64,000 bases of DNA from Limnochorda sp. LNt (GCF_035593265.1 NZ_CP141614.1:620001-684000); one strand, 5' to 3'; shown: positions 18,897-26,466, numbered from the stretch's first letter. Notes: generated by a model not told the origin, from the sequence alone. Program-made: numbers and translations.

Positions 18897-19735
18897 TTCG
18901 CACCATTGCTCCGGCCGATCGGGCCCGCCTCGAGCAGGGCCTCAAGCGGTTGAAGCTGCGCCGCATCCGGGAGATGCTGGACGCCGTCAGCGAGCTGGCC
19001 CTTCAGGAAGAGCCCTCTTACCTCGACTTCTTGGCGTACCTCGTGGAGGCCGAGGTGCAGGCCCGGGAAGCCACCCAGCGGGACAAGCGCCTGAAGGCGG
19101 CCCGCTTTCCCATGCTGCGCACGCTGGACAGCTTCGACTTCTCCTTCCAGACGTCGGTGAGCGCCCAGACCATCCGGGACCTGGCCACGCTGCAGTTCGT
19201 GGAGGCGCACGAGTCGCTCGTGCTCTTGGGGCCGCCAGGGGTCGGCAAGAGCCACTTGGCGATCGGTCTGGGCATCGAGGCGGTCCACCGCGGCTACCGG
19301 GTGCTCTTCCTGACGGTGCAGGACCTGGTGCAGGAGCTGTACTCGACGCTTGCCGATGGCAGCACGACCCAGAAGCTGAAGGCCATTCTGGCGCATGACC
19401 TCATCATCCTGGACGAGCTGGGCTATCTGAAGATGGATGCCACCGCCTCGGATTACCTGTTTCAGCTGGTGGCCAAGGCCTATGAGCGGCGCTCGCTCAT
19501 CGTGACGAGCAACCTGGAGTTCCAGGAATGGGGATCGCTCTTCGATAGCCCGGCCACCGCCGCGGCGGTGCTGGATCGGCTGCTGCACCACGCCCACGTC
19601 ATCACCCTCAAGGGCGAAAGCTACCGGATGCGCAGCCGGCTGGCGCCGCCCAAGGCCAACGGCACCCTGCCCGAAGGCTCGGCGGCCCCCGCCCTACGGG
19701 CGGGGGGCAGAGGGGAGGGAGGGACCCCCACGTAG
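18893..19735 (+). CDS. istB: IstB-like ATPase helper of IS21
   Basis: 280 residues. The N-terminal helical part (LKRLKLRRIREMLDAVSELA) leads into a AAA+ ATPase: Walker A GPPGVGKSHLA, Walker B LIILDELGYL, sensor-like SLIVTSNLEF. The start is the ATG of ATGA shared with the istA stop. Family IstB is 250-270 residues; the tail after MRSRLAPPK is a low-complexity extension rich in Gly and Ala. The protein chooses and remodels target DNA for IstA. The gene looks intact even though istA is shifted. Confidence 0.92.
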   Translation: MIRTIAPADRARLEQGLKRLKLRRIREMLDAVSELALQEEPSYLDFLAYLVEAEVQAREATQRDKRLKAARFPMLRTLDSFDFSFQTSVSAQTIRDLATLQFVEAHESLVLLGPPGVGKSHLAIGLGIEAVHRGYRVLFLTVQDLVQELYSTLADGSTTQKLKAILAHDLIILDELGYLKMDATASDYLFQLVAKAYERRSLIVTSNLEFQEWGSLFDSPATAAAVLDRLLHHAHVITLKGESYRMRSRLAPPKANGTLPEGSAAPALRAGGRGEGGTPT

Positions 19736-19809
19736 ATCTCGCCATCTACCTGGCCACGACTGCGGGATTTCCGTGGCCAAAAGTGCGGTTTTTCAAGTGG
19801 CCATTGACA

Positions 19810-20699
19810 GCCCGCCGGCCCGAAAGCTCCGTCTCCTCCACGTACACCACCCGCAGCGGCGGCATCCCCTCCCAACTGGTAAACCCTTCGTCCTCCCACG
19901 CCTTGACCTCCACCGGGGGCTTGCCCCGCCGGCCCACCTCCACCCACTGCCGGTCCGGCCGACGGCGCGCAAACAGCCCCATGGCGTCCTGCACGATCAG
20001 CATCCGCTCATCTTCCAGGCGCACCACGAAATGGTAGCCGTAACGCCGCACCGCCCTCAGAAACGGCGCCTTCGCAAAGCCCGCATCGAAGAGCAGCACG
20101 TCGACGAAGTGCTTGAAGTGGGTGTACAGCCACGCCAACAGCCGCAGCGCGGCGGTCGTCTCCCCTTCCCCGGGGTGCACCGGCTCGTAGCCCCAAAACA
20201 GCCGGGGCGCCGGGCCGACCCCGTGGCAGAACACCGCCGCATGGTCGTACGTGATGCTCCCATCCCGGTGAGGCTGCGCCCGGCAATGCTCGCATTTATG
20301 GAGCGCCGACGTGAAAAAGTGGGTGCCGTCCACGGCCGCCACCCGCCAGCCCTAGCCCTCGAAAAAGGGCACCGCCTTCATGGCCTTGATCGCCTTCATG
20401 ACCTGGATGAACAAGCGCTCAAGCGCCTCCAGGTCGACCCGGTCCATCCCGTCCCGCAGGGCATCCGCCGACGGCGGGCGCTGACCTCGGGGCAACAGTT
20501 GGCGGAAATGGCGCCGAGCCAGGCGCTCCAGCTGCTCCCAACTGGGCAGTTGCAGCAAAAAGCCCATCCACGCCGTCAGCCACAGCGTGCCGGGCAGGAT
20601 CTCCGGCCGCTTGCGGCCATCGCGAGCTTGCCGCCAGGCGCCGGGTGGCAGGAGCTTTTGGTGGGCATATCGAACCAGATCTCGCAGCCACCGCCGCAT
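19810..20699 (-). pseudogene. IS4-superfamily transposase, N-terminal part with in-frame amber
   Basis: From ATG 20699 (MRRWLRDLVRYAHQKLLPPG) the frame reads through an N-terminal helical domain to a TAG codon at 20352-20354 (VPFFEG-stop-GWRVAAVDGTHFF). It then continues in the same frame through the first catalytic Asp (AVDGTHFF) and second Asp (VLLFDAGFAKAPFL) up to the IS21 insertion. So this gene is hit twice: by a nonsense codon and by IS21. No slippery site or other sign of programmed readthrough is obvious. Confidence 0.8.
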
Positions 20700-20710
20700 C
20701 GGTGGCGCTC

Positions 20711-20755
20711 ACCTCCCGAGCCCTTCTGGTTTGTGTTGGCTCGGGAGGTCTTTTT
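20711..20755 (+). terminator. Intrinsic terminator at the right end of the IS4-type element
   Basis: ACCTCCCGAGCC (20711-20722) pairs perfectly with GGCTCGGGAGGT (20738-20749), a 12-bp stem with a 15-nt loop, followed by CTTTTT. It would stop plus-strand transcription leaving the element. It lies upstream of, and antisense to, the minus-strand transposase start at 20699. Confidence 0.75.
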
Positions 20756-20876
20756 CTGCCGAACCGGCCCCTTTCCTCCAGGAATCCCCAGAAAACTCGG
20801 AGTCAAGTCCCCATTTGCGCCGCTTGCCCCGCCGCTTCGCTATCGGCACCGCGGCTCATAGGAAGCGAGATTTCTG

Positions 20877-20922
20877 CCTGTCACGCCGGAGATCGGGGGT
20901 TCGAATCCCCTCGGCCCCGCCA
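20877..20922 (+). tRNA. tRNA-Asp(GTC) 3' half, truncated by IS
   Basis: CCTGTCAC (anticodon loop with GTC), variable AGATC, T arm GGGGG-TTCGAAT-CCCCT, acceptor CGGCCCC and GCCA match the 3' half of bacterial tRNA-Asp. The expected 5' half (GGGGCCG...GAGCG) is replaced by the end of the IS4-type element, which finishes in GATTTCTG at about 20876. The chance-like 5' sequence at 20845 pairs with the acceptor at only 5 of 7 positions. It should not give a functional tRNA. Confidence 0.65.
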
Positions 20923-20924
20923 GC

Positions 20925-20999
20925 TCCGGGCTCGGCTAAGCGGCAGGCCGCCAGGCTTTGGACCTGGAGGTGCTCGTTCGACTCGGGCGCCCGGAACCA
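20925..20999 (+). tRNA. tRNA-Gln(TTG), intact
   Basis: The 75-nt cloverleaf is complete. Acceptor TCCGGGC/GCCCGGA pairs 7 of 7; the D stem is GGC/GCC; the anticodon stem is CCAGG/CCTGG around CTTTGGA (anticodon TTG at 20958-20960); the variable loop is AGGT; the T stem is GCTCG/CGGGC around TTCGACT; the discriminator is A and CCA is encoded. It follows the truncated tRNA-Asp by 2 nt, so the pair was once one tRNA transcript whose promoter side has been replaced by an IS. Confidence 0.88.
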
Positions 21000-21025
21000 G
21001 TTCACGGTGAGGAGGCACGGCAGCT

Positions 21026-21466
21026 TTGGGGATCCACCGCTGGGACAGGTACGTAGACCATGAGCCGGACGCGTTGCGGGTGCTCTTTACCCTGAGCGAT
21101 CTTTGCAATAAGTGTCACGGACCCCTGACCGAAGACGAATGCCCTTGCCCGATCATGGCCGCTCGCGTTCAGGCGCTGGCGTATCTTAAAGAGGCCGCTT
21201 CCTTGCCTCCTCGGGCCCGTTCGATGCCTCAGGATGAGCTGCGTCGGGTGATCGAGCTATTTGAAGCGTATGACCGTCGGTGGTTTGTGCCCACCGAAGA
21301 GCACGAGCGCCACGGGACACTGGGGCTTCCGCTCTTTAAGGTCAACCCGGCCTGGCACGAGGCCAAGGCGCTGGCCGATCGGCTCATGGAAGCGTGGGAG
21401 GCCGAGCGGCGCCGGCTGTGGGAGAAGTTCGGCGTCCCGGAAGAGGAGGCGGAGCGTGAAGCCTGA
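21026..21466 (+). CDS. Unknown protein with Cys-rich N-terminus
   Basis: 146 residues, not recognised. The start is TTG 21026, about 11 nt after GGAGG; no better in-frame start precedes the Cys motif. Near residue 30 it has CNKCHGPLTEDECPC, a plausible zinc-binding knuckle. The rest is charged and helical (DELRRVIELFEAYDRRW, LADRLMEAWEAERRRLWEKFG). It overlaps the next gene by 11 nt and heads a run of three small genes before rtcB, so it may be made with them. No function can be assigned. Confidence 0.6.
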   Translation: MGIHRWDRYVDHEPDALRVLFTLSDLCNKCHGPLTEDECPCPIMAARVQALAYLKEAASLPPRARSMPQDELRRVIELFEAYDRRWFVPTEEHERHGTLGLPLFKVNPAWHEAKALADRLMEAWEAERRRLWEKFGVPEEEAEREA

Positions 21467-21998
21467 CTACTCGGATATCACGTCCCGCTTGGGTGCCCCT
21501 CTTTGGTACGACGAGCACGGGGTTCCTCGTTACGAGCCGTTCCGTCCTGACCTGTGTGACGTCTACACCGACTACGTCGCGCTGTTGCAGGTAGAGTGCC
21601 ACGGGTGCGGCCAGGCCTTCAGGGTGGCCCAGTCGGTGTGCCTGCTCGATGAGCGTGTCGCTCGCAAGGATCCAAGCTGGGTACCCGAGCTTCCCGGGGA
21701 TGGGCGCATCGGCCATTTCCACTATGGAGACCCGCCTTCTCACCTGAACGCGGTCGGCGAGCATTGCGTGGGAGAGTCGATGAACACCATCCGCCGGCGG
21801 GTCCTTGAGTTTTGGCGACGGGACCGCGGACACCCCTGGAAATGGGTCCGGGACCACCGGCATGAGATCGAGCTATCAGGCGACCCGTTCGGATTCGAGG
21901 AGGCTACGCAGCCTCGAGCCGGAAGGGCTGCGCGGCTGAGCGCAGGGGAGAGTGGGACGCATGACCGCCAGGGAACGAGCCCTACAGAAGATACGTGA
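21456..21998 (+). CDS. Unknown protein with Cys/His motif
   Basis: About 180 residues from GTG 21456 (VKPDYSDITSRLG), preceded by GAGGAGGCGGAG. It has VECHGCGQAFRVAQSVC and later HFHYGDPPSHLNAVGEHC, a Cys/His set that could bind zinc, then DRGHPWKWVRDHRHEIEL. The start overlaps the previous gene, and the C-terminal 38 nt overlap the next one. I do not recognise a family. The shared zinc-like pattern with its neighbour suggests related roles in one cassette with RtcB. Confidence 0.6.
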   Translation: MKPDYSDITSRLGAPLWYDEHGVPRYEPFRPDLCDVYTDYVALLQVECHGCGQAFRVAQSVCLLDERVARKDPSWVPELPGDGRIGHFHYGDPPSHLNAVGEHCVGESMNTIRRRVLEFWRRDRGHPWKWVRDHRHEIELSGDPFGFEEATQPRAGRAARLSAGESGTHDRQGTSPTEDT

Positions 21999-22425
21999 GG
22001 CCATCCAGGAGCTTCGTGGGCTCGGAACCATCGATGACCTGCCGGACTGGGTCTGGGAAGAAGTCTGGCATCTTAAAGGCGTGCGGCGTAACCAAGAGGG
22101 GTACTACGACCTGGGGTGCGAGTTGTGTCAAGGGGATCATGGGATCGCCATCCGAGCCCGGCTATTCGGCCCTGGCTGGCCGGTCGTGTTCGAGGTCTAT
22201 CGGTACCGCCGTTCGTGGCCTCTGAAAGACCGCGTCCGCGAGGCCTGGCGTGCCCTGCGTGGTCTACCTTATGAGGATGAGGTGCTCCAGAGTGCCGATT
22301 CGCTGGTGAGGCTGCGGGACTTTCTGAACCGGGTCTTTGCGTACGCTGCACCGGGGCCTGATGGCACACAAGGTCGACCACCCCGCGGCGCAAGCAACGG
22401 TTCCCCGGGGTCGGAGAAGGAGTGA
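21961..22425 (+). CDS. Unknown small protein upstream of rtcB
   Basis: 154 residues from ATG 21961 (MTARERALQKIREAIQELRG), with GGGGAGA about 10 nt upstream. The N-terminus is helical; the middle has DWVWEEVWHLKGV and GCELCQGDHGIAIRARLFG, with one CxxC; the C-terminus is Pro/Gly-rich. It overlaps the preceding gene by 38 nt and ends 15 nt before rtcB. Operon membership with rtcB is therefore likely. No known domain is recognised. Confidence 0.6.
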   Translation: MTARERALQKIREAIQELRGLGTIDDLPDWVWEEVWHLKGVRRNQEGYYDLGCELCQGDHGIAIRARLFGPGWPVVFEVYRYRRSWPLKDRVREAWRALRGLPYEDEVLQSADSLVRLRDFLNRVFAYAAPGPDGTQGRPPRGASNGSPGSEKE

Positions 22426-22440
22426 GCGGGGTATCTCTCC

Positions 22441-23676
22441 ATGGATAGGCCATTTCGCATTTTCGGCCAGCACGACGAAGAGACCCTGCGGCAGATGGAG
22501 CGGGTGGCTACCACGGGGCCGGTCGTCGACGCCGTGCTGATGGCCGATGGACACAAGGGTTACTCCATGCCGGTAGGCGGCGTGGTGGCGTACGATGAGG
22601 CGGTGTCGCCTGTGGGGGTTGGAGTCGACATAGGGTGCGGCTGCCTTGCCGTCCGCACCGAGCTGACCTACTCAGACCTGGTACAGCTTGCCGGGGAGGA
22701 CAAGACCTCCATCAAGCCCCTGGTCAACCGGATCTACAAGAGTATCGCCTTCGGGATGGGCCGTACCAACCCGGATCCGGTCGATTCCCCCCTCTTCGAC
22801 GATCCCCGTTGGGAGGCCATCCCCGCCCCGGTGCGTGGCTCCTTGCGCAACCTGGCACGTCAGCAGCTTGGGACGGTAGGCGGTGGCAATCACTTCGTCG
22901 ACCTTCTCGTCGAGGAAAGTCCAGAGGGCAAGGTGTGGGTGGCCTGCCATTTCGGCTCCCGGGGCTTTGGCTTCAAGGTCGCCCACGGCTTTCTGGGCCT
23001 GCATGCTGGGCTCGGCTGGGAGGACGCTGTTCGTGAAGACATGGATGCCCCGCCGGTCGTCTTCTCGTTGCGTTCCAGCATCGGCCAGGACTACTGGCAG
23101 GCCATGAGCCTGGCCATCGACTACGCCTATGCCGGCCGAGAGTACGTCGTCGGTCAGGTGCTGAGGCTCCTGGGCAACCCCAAGGTGCTCCTCACCGTGC
23201 ACAACAACCACAACGACGCCCGCAAGGAAGTCCACAACGGCCAGGAAGTCGTCGTGGTGCGCAAGGGCGCCACTCCGCTATTTCCGGGCCAATTGGGCTT
23301 CGTCGGCGGCTCGATGGGCGACATCAGCGTCATCGTCCGGGGCCTCGATACCGAAGAGAATGAGCTCACCATCCGCCCGACGGTTCACGGCGCAGGTCGC
23401 GTCATGAGCCGCACGAAGGCGGCCGGCAAGCGCAAGAAGATCGACGGCCGGTGGATGCGGGTGGGTGGTGAGGTGGACTGGGAGGCCGTGCGACGCTCGC
23501 TGTGGGAGCGGGGCATCGTCGTGAAAGGCGGGGGCGCCGATGAGGCGCCGGCGGTCTACCGGCCGCTTTCCCAGGTGTTGGGCGCCTACACCGACTCCTT
23601 CGAGGTGCTGTGCACGCTACGTCCGGTAGCCGTCATGATGGCCCCGGAGAACGAGTTTGACCCCTATAAGGACTAA
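22441..23676 (+). CDS. rtcB: RNA ligase RtcB
   Basis: 411 residues, within the range of shorter bacterial RtcB proteins. It joins RNA 2',3'-cyclic phosphate (3'-phosphate) ends to 5'-OH ends using GTP and Mn2+. Signature motifs are all present: MADGHKGYSMPVGGV, VGVDIGCGC (metal Asp/Cys), GTVGGGNHF, CHFGSRGFG, VHNNHNDA, VRKGATP, and HGAGRVMSR with the His that carries GMP. It follows three small unknown genes and precedes a PIN-like remnant and an integrase, an accessory setting. Bacterial rtcB often repairs tRNA or rRNA cut by ribonucleases; that role here is inference. Confidence 0.95.
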   Translation: MDRPFRIFGQHDEETLRQMERVATTGPVVDAVLMADGHKGYSMPVGGVVAYDEAVSPVGVGVDIGCGCLAVRTELTYSDLVQLAGEDKTSIKPLVNRIYKSIAFGMGRTNPDPVDSPLFDDPRWEAIPAPVRGSLRNLARQQLGTVGGGNHFVDLLVEESPEGKVWVACHFGSRGFGFKVAHGFLGLHAGLGWEDAVREDMDAPPVVFSLRSSIGQDYWQAMSLAIDYAYAGREYVVGQVLRLLGNPKVLLTVHNNHNDARKEVHNGQEVVVVRKGATPLFPGQLGFVGGSMGDISVIVRGLDTEENELTIRPTVHGAGRVMSRTKAAGKRKKIDGRWMRVGGEVDWEAVRRSLWERGIVVKGGGADEAPAVYRPLSQVLGAYTDSFEVLCTLRPVAVMMAPENEFDPYKD

Positions 23677-24017
23677 GGCAGGTGTGGCGGTCGGCAACTC
23701 CGGTGCCCAGCGTGATGCCTCGACGCTGCGGATGCCGATGCTTGGCGGGGGGCGCTCCTCCGGGCCATCGAGAACGATGAAGACCTCCTGAAGGAAACGT
23801 CGTGGAAGGTTATGAGCCGTGTGGGACGTGCCGGACGGGGCAGAAAGCCGGGCCAAGCTCCCTCCCTTCACCAGGGCTGAAGCCCGGGGCATCCTGGCAG
23901 TGAGCATGGGAGATGGTGCCATGGCCTACCCGGAAAGCCTTGGGCTGCGGAAGATCGGGGGCCCCGGCCAACGCGGGACAACGTGAGGGGGCGGTCTCGG
24001 CAAGAGGTAGGTCCCAC
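23677..24017. other. Non-coding gap with no recognised element
   Basis: 341 bases between rtcB and the PIN-like frame. No tRNA, convincing hairpin, promoter pair or coding similarity was seen. The missing N-terminus of the PIN domain could not be found here in any frame. Confidence 0.5.
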
Positions 24018-24380
24018 ATGCGGGAGGCTCCAATGTATGCCGAAAGACAAATCGACGTCCTGACCGTCCACGAGGTGAGCTACACCCTGCTGCGGGTGCT
24101 GGCGACCCGGTTCCCCTCGCCCCGGGAGGTAGTGGAGTACCTGGCGAGCATCTTGCTCCTGGACGCCGTGCGTTGTCCCGACAAGGAGGTTCTACTGGCA
24201 GCCCTGCACCGCTGGGCCGAGCGGGGCCCCAAGTTCGGCGGCTTCGCCGATGCGTGGCTGGCTGTGCGAGCCCAGCGGAGCGGGCTGCCCGTGTGCAGCG
24301 TCAACGGTAGTGACTTTCCAGACGTTGTCAATACGCACCCGCTGGCAGAACCTGGCCAGGGCGAGGCAGCGACACCGTGA
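24018..24380 (+). CDS. PIN-like (VapC-type) protein, N-terminally truncated
   Basis: About 120 residues from ATG 24018; an in-frame start at 23913 adds unlikely sequence. VLTVHEVSYTLLRVLATRFP, LLLDAVRCPDKEVLLAALHRWAERG, FADAWLAVRAQRSGLPVCSVNGSDFPDV follow the middle and end of PIN ribonucleases, with the acidic residues of the ADA...D region kept. The family's first strand and Asp (LLDANVLLRFL type) are absent, so catalysis is doubtful. No antitoxin frame is visible upstream. It is probably the remnant of a toxin gene; its place next to rtcB, an RNA-repair ligase, may be meaningful or chance. Confidence 0.5.
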   Translation: MREAPMYAERQIDVLTVHEVSYTLLRVLATRFPSPREVVEYLASILLLDAVRCPDKEVLLAALHRWAERGPKFGGFADAWLAVRAQRSGLPVCSVNGSDFPDVVNTHPLAEPGQGEAATP

Positions 24381-24596
24381 TCACCGCTCCCGGGTCGGTC
24401 AGTCAGCCGTCGCTTATCTGTCGGTCCGTTGCGCCATAGGAGCAGGCTCCTGAGACGCTAGGTCTCCAGGTGAGCGACCGTAGGCTGGAGTGGTCCATGC
24501 GCGGGCCGCCCGCAGTCGACCCGTGACAACCGCCTGATATACACGGGATGGCCAGGAAACCACGGCCGTTCCCGGCCTTTCGTCGCAGGAGGGCCT

Positions 24597-26126
24597 ATGT
24601 CCGTGTCGTATTTGGTTTCCCAGCCCTACGGGGAAACGCAGCTGTCCCGGCCTCGGAAAGGAGGGCCGGCACAGTTGGCCGGGACGACTCGTCGGACCCG
24701 AAGGGGCACTGGTAGCCGCAATCGTCGGTTTGGTTCGATCCGCCAACTCCCGAATGGGCGGTGGGAAGCTCGCTGGGACGCGGGGGTGGATGCGAAGGGG
24801 CGGCGCCTGCAGCGCTTGAAGAGCTTCGCCAGCCGCGAGGAGGCGGAAGCCTTTCTGGGCCAGCAAGCGGTGCTGTCGGCTCGTCGCCTCGCGCGGGAAG
24901 GCGAGGTCCTCACGTTCGGCGAGTTCATGAGGACCTGGCTGCGGGACATCTACCCGGAAGAGTGCGAGCTCAACACCCTGCGATCCAGTCGCTACCATGC
25001 GCGCCATCTGATCCGGGCGCTGGGTCGCTACCGTCTGGCCGATCTCACCCCGGCCATCGTCGAGCGGTATCTGGAAGAGGCGAAGGCGAAGGGGTTGTCG
25101 GTGGGCACCCGCCGTCGCCACCTGACCTTGCTGCGGAAGGCCCTGGACTACGCCGTCGAGAAGGGTGCGCTGCACCGCAACCCCGCCCGTCAGGTACGGA
25201 TGCGCTACCGCAACGGCTCGGTGCGCGAGGTGCTCACCGAGTCGGAGCTCAAGGCGCTGTGGCAGGCGGCCGAGGGCTCCTACTACCGGGACCTGTTCCG
25301 GCTGTACCTGCTGACCGGGGCCCGAGAAGGCGAGCTTCTGGGCCTCTGCTGGGACGACGTGGTCTGGGAGACCGGCGAGACCATCATCCGCCACAATCTC
25401 GTCTACGCGAAAGCGGATGAGATCGACGAATGGCTCGCTCGCCATCCGGGAGAGGGGATCCGGTTGGGCCGAACCTTCGTGCTGAAGGGGCCCAAGACGG
25501 AGACCTCGCTTCGCCGCATTCCCTTGGGCCAGGCGTACATGGCGATCCTGCGAGCGCATCGGGAGCGCATGGAGCGCCTGCGTCGCCCGGACTGGCCAAA
25601 GCTACCGGTAGACCTGGTTTTCCGCAGCCGGACCGGGATGCCGCTTTCGCCGCGCCATCTGCGGCTGGCCATCAAGAAGCTCGCCCTGAGAGCCGGCATG
25701 GACCCGGACGTGGTGGCCAAGAAGGTGCGGGTCCACGCCCTGCGGCATGGGCAGGCCACGCACCTGCTCTTGCGCAATGTCCCCCTGAAGGTTGTGGCGG
25801 AGCGGTTTGGGCATGCCAGCACACACGTCACGGCCGATATGTACCAGCACGTCTTGCCGCCCATGCAGGACGAGGCGGTGCAGGCGGTCCAGAGCCTGTT
25901 CGGGGCACCGCCGGAGGTCACCCACGATCCGGAGCTTGAGCCGCCGGAGACGGTGGCCCGAATCCGGGAGCTGTATCGCCAGGGCAAAAGCTACTGGGCG
26001 ATCGCCAAGCAGCTCAACGAGGAGGGCTACCGCACCCGTCGGGGTGGGAAGTTCTACCACCAGACGGTGCGGCAGATCCTGGAGGATCCTCGTTACCGGG
26101 ATTTGGCAGTCGACGGGAAGGCATGA
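24597..26126 (+). CDS. Tyrosine recombinase/integrase with extra C-terminal domain
   Basis: 509 residues. After a basic leader there is an AP2-like arm-binding segment (GSIRQLPNGRWEARWDAG), a SAM-like core-binding domain (LTFGEFMRTWLRDI) and the catalytic domain with Arg in TGAREGELLGL, HALRHGQATHLL, GHASTHVTADMYQHV (catalytic His/Gly and Tyr). About 60 further residues follow (ARIRELYRQGKSYWAIAKQLNEEG, then a TRRGGKFYHQTVRQILEDPRY stretch). These resemble the recombinase linker of large serine recombinases, an unusual appendix. The N-terminal start is as in the frame, with CAGGAGGGCCT upstream. It probably moved the 21-26 kb cassette. Confidence 0.9.
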   Translation: MSVSYLVSQPYGETQLSRPRKGGPAQLAGTTRRTRRGTGSRNRRFGSIRQLPNGRWEARWDAGVDAKGRRLQRLKSFASREEAEAFLGQQAVLSARRLAREGEVLTFGEFMRTWLRDIYPEECELNTLRSSRYHARHLIRALGRYRLADLTPAIVERYLEEAKAKGLSVGTRRRHLTLLRKALDYAVEKGALHRNPARQVRMRYRNGSVREVLTESELKALWQAAEGSYYRDLFRLYLLTGAREGELLGLCWDDVVWETGETIIRHNLVYAKADEIDEWLARHPGEGIRLGRTFVLKGPKTETSLRRIPLGQAYMAILRAHRERMERLRRPDWPKLPVDLVFRSRTGMPLSPRHLRLAIKKLALRAGMDPDVVAKKVRVHALRHGQATHLLLRNVPLKVVAERFGHASTHVTADMYQHVLPPMQDEAVQAVQSLFGAPPEVTHDPELEPPETVARIRELYRQGKSYWAIAKQLNEEGYRTRRGGKFYHQTVRQILEDPRYRDLAVDGKA

Positions 26127-26241
26127 TACCTATACCCCGTAGGGTAGGAAAGCGAAGTCCGATCCCACGAAAAATCTCACGAACTACACGTACAAGGGGA
26201 TCACTACAGACCATAAAATGCCAAATGGCAATGCGTTCCAG

Positions 26242-26390
26242 TCCGGCGAGGCTTGTCACGACGGCGTTTACCGGGATCGGGATGGGGAACGGGGAAGCAT
26301 CCCCCTTCCCATTCCGAACACGGAAGTGAAAACCTCCAGCGCCTAGGGTACTGTGGGGGCCACCCCACGGGAGAGCGGGTCGCCGCCGGG
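26242..26390 (+). rRNA. 5S rRNA with internal expansion
   Basis: The diagnostic core CCCATTCCGAACACGGAAGT (26309-26328) is followed by CTCCAGCGCC, GGTACTGTGGGG, CCCCACGGGAGAGCGGGTCGCC in canonical order. Helix I is TCCGGCG (26242-26248) with CGCCGGG (26384-26390). The predicted length is about 149 nt against about 117 normally. The extra ~30 nt lie between GACGGCG and the loop-B core, in TTTACCGGGATCGGGATGGG, and can form a hairpin of GGGAACGGGG with CCCCCTTCCC. No 16S or 23S gene is in the window, so this copy is not in a visible rRNA operon. Confidence 0.8.
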
Positions 26391-26406
26391 ACACCCTTGC
26401 GACGAG

Positions 26407-26466
26407 GTCACGGCCTCGATCCCCGATGGATCCCGCCAAGCCGGGGTCCGGGGTCGAGGCCGTGAC
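26407..26466. terminator. Strong stem-loop 16 nt after 5S rRNA
   Basis: GTCACGGCCTCGATCCCC (26407-26424) is complementary to GGGGTCGAGGCCGTGAC (26450-26466) apart from one bulge, around a 25-nt loop. There is no U tract (GTTCTGG follows). It may end or process the 5S transcript. Confidence 0.45.

Larger units (their letters stand above)
17256..19814. mobile_element. IS21-family element with 5-bp target duplication
   Basis: GCCCG stands at 17256-17260 and 19810-19814. Between them 17261-19809 (2549 bp) starts TGTCCGTGGCCACG and ends with the reverse complement of TGTCAATGGCCACT. Further TGGCCA-type repeats occur inside both ends, as is usual for IS21 multi-site termini. It carries istA and istB, with a 4-nt overlap. 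Confidence 0.9.
16726..20876. mobile_element. IS4-type element carrying a nested IS21
   Basis: The left end GCAGAAATCGCGCTCCC at 16726 matches the reverse complement of the right end, GCAGAAATCTCGCTTCC at 20877, at 15 of 17 positions. Without the nested IS21 the element is about 1.6 kb with one 415-codon transposase. The right end falls in the anticodon arm of tRNA-Asp, and the left end lies just after the aldolase gene. The tRNA 5' half is not at the left end, so a rearrangement accompanied or followed insertion. Flanks CCTGACA and CCTGTCA are similar but not identical. Confidence 0.65.

Noticed and set aside
20845-20922. A complete but degenerate tRNA-Asp
   Set aside because: The possible 5' acceptor pairs at only 5 of 7 positions and the region belongs to the IS end inverted repeat; only the 3' half is believable.
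23913-24017. Antitoxin gene for the PIN-like protein
   Set aside because: No frame upstream shows an antitoxin DNA-binding pattern.
20877-26240. Genomic island with tRNA attachment site
   Set aside because: No repeat of the tRNA-Asp or tRNA-Gln 3' end was found beyond the integrase, so attachment sites could not be defined.
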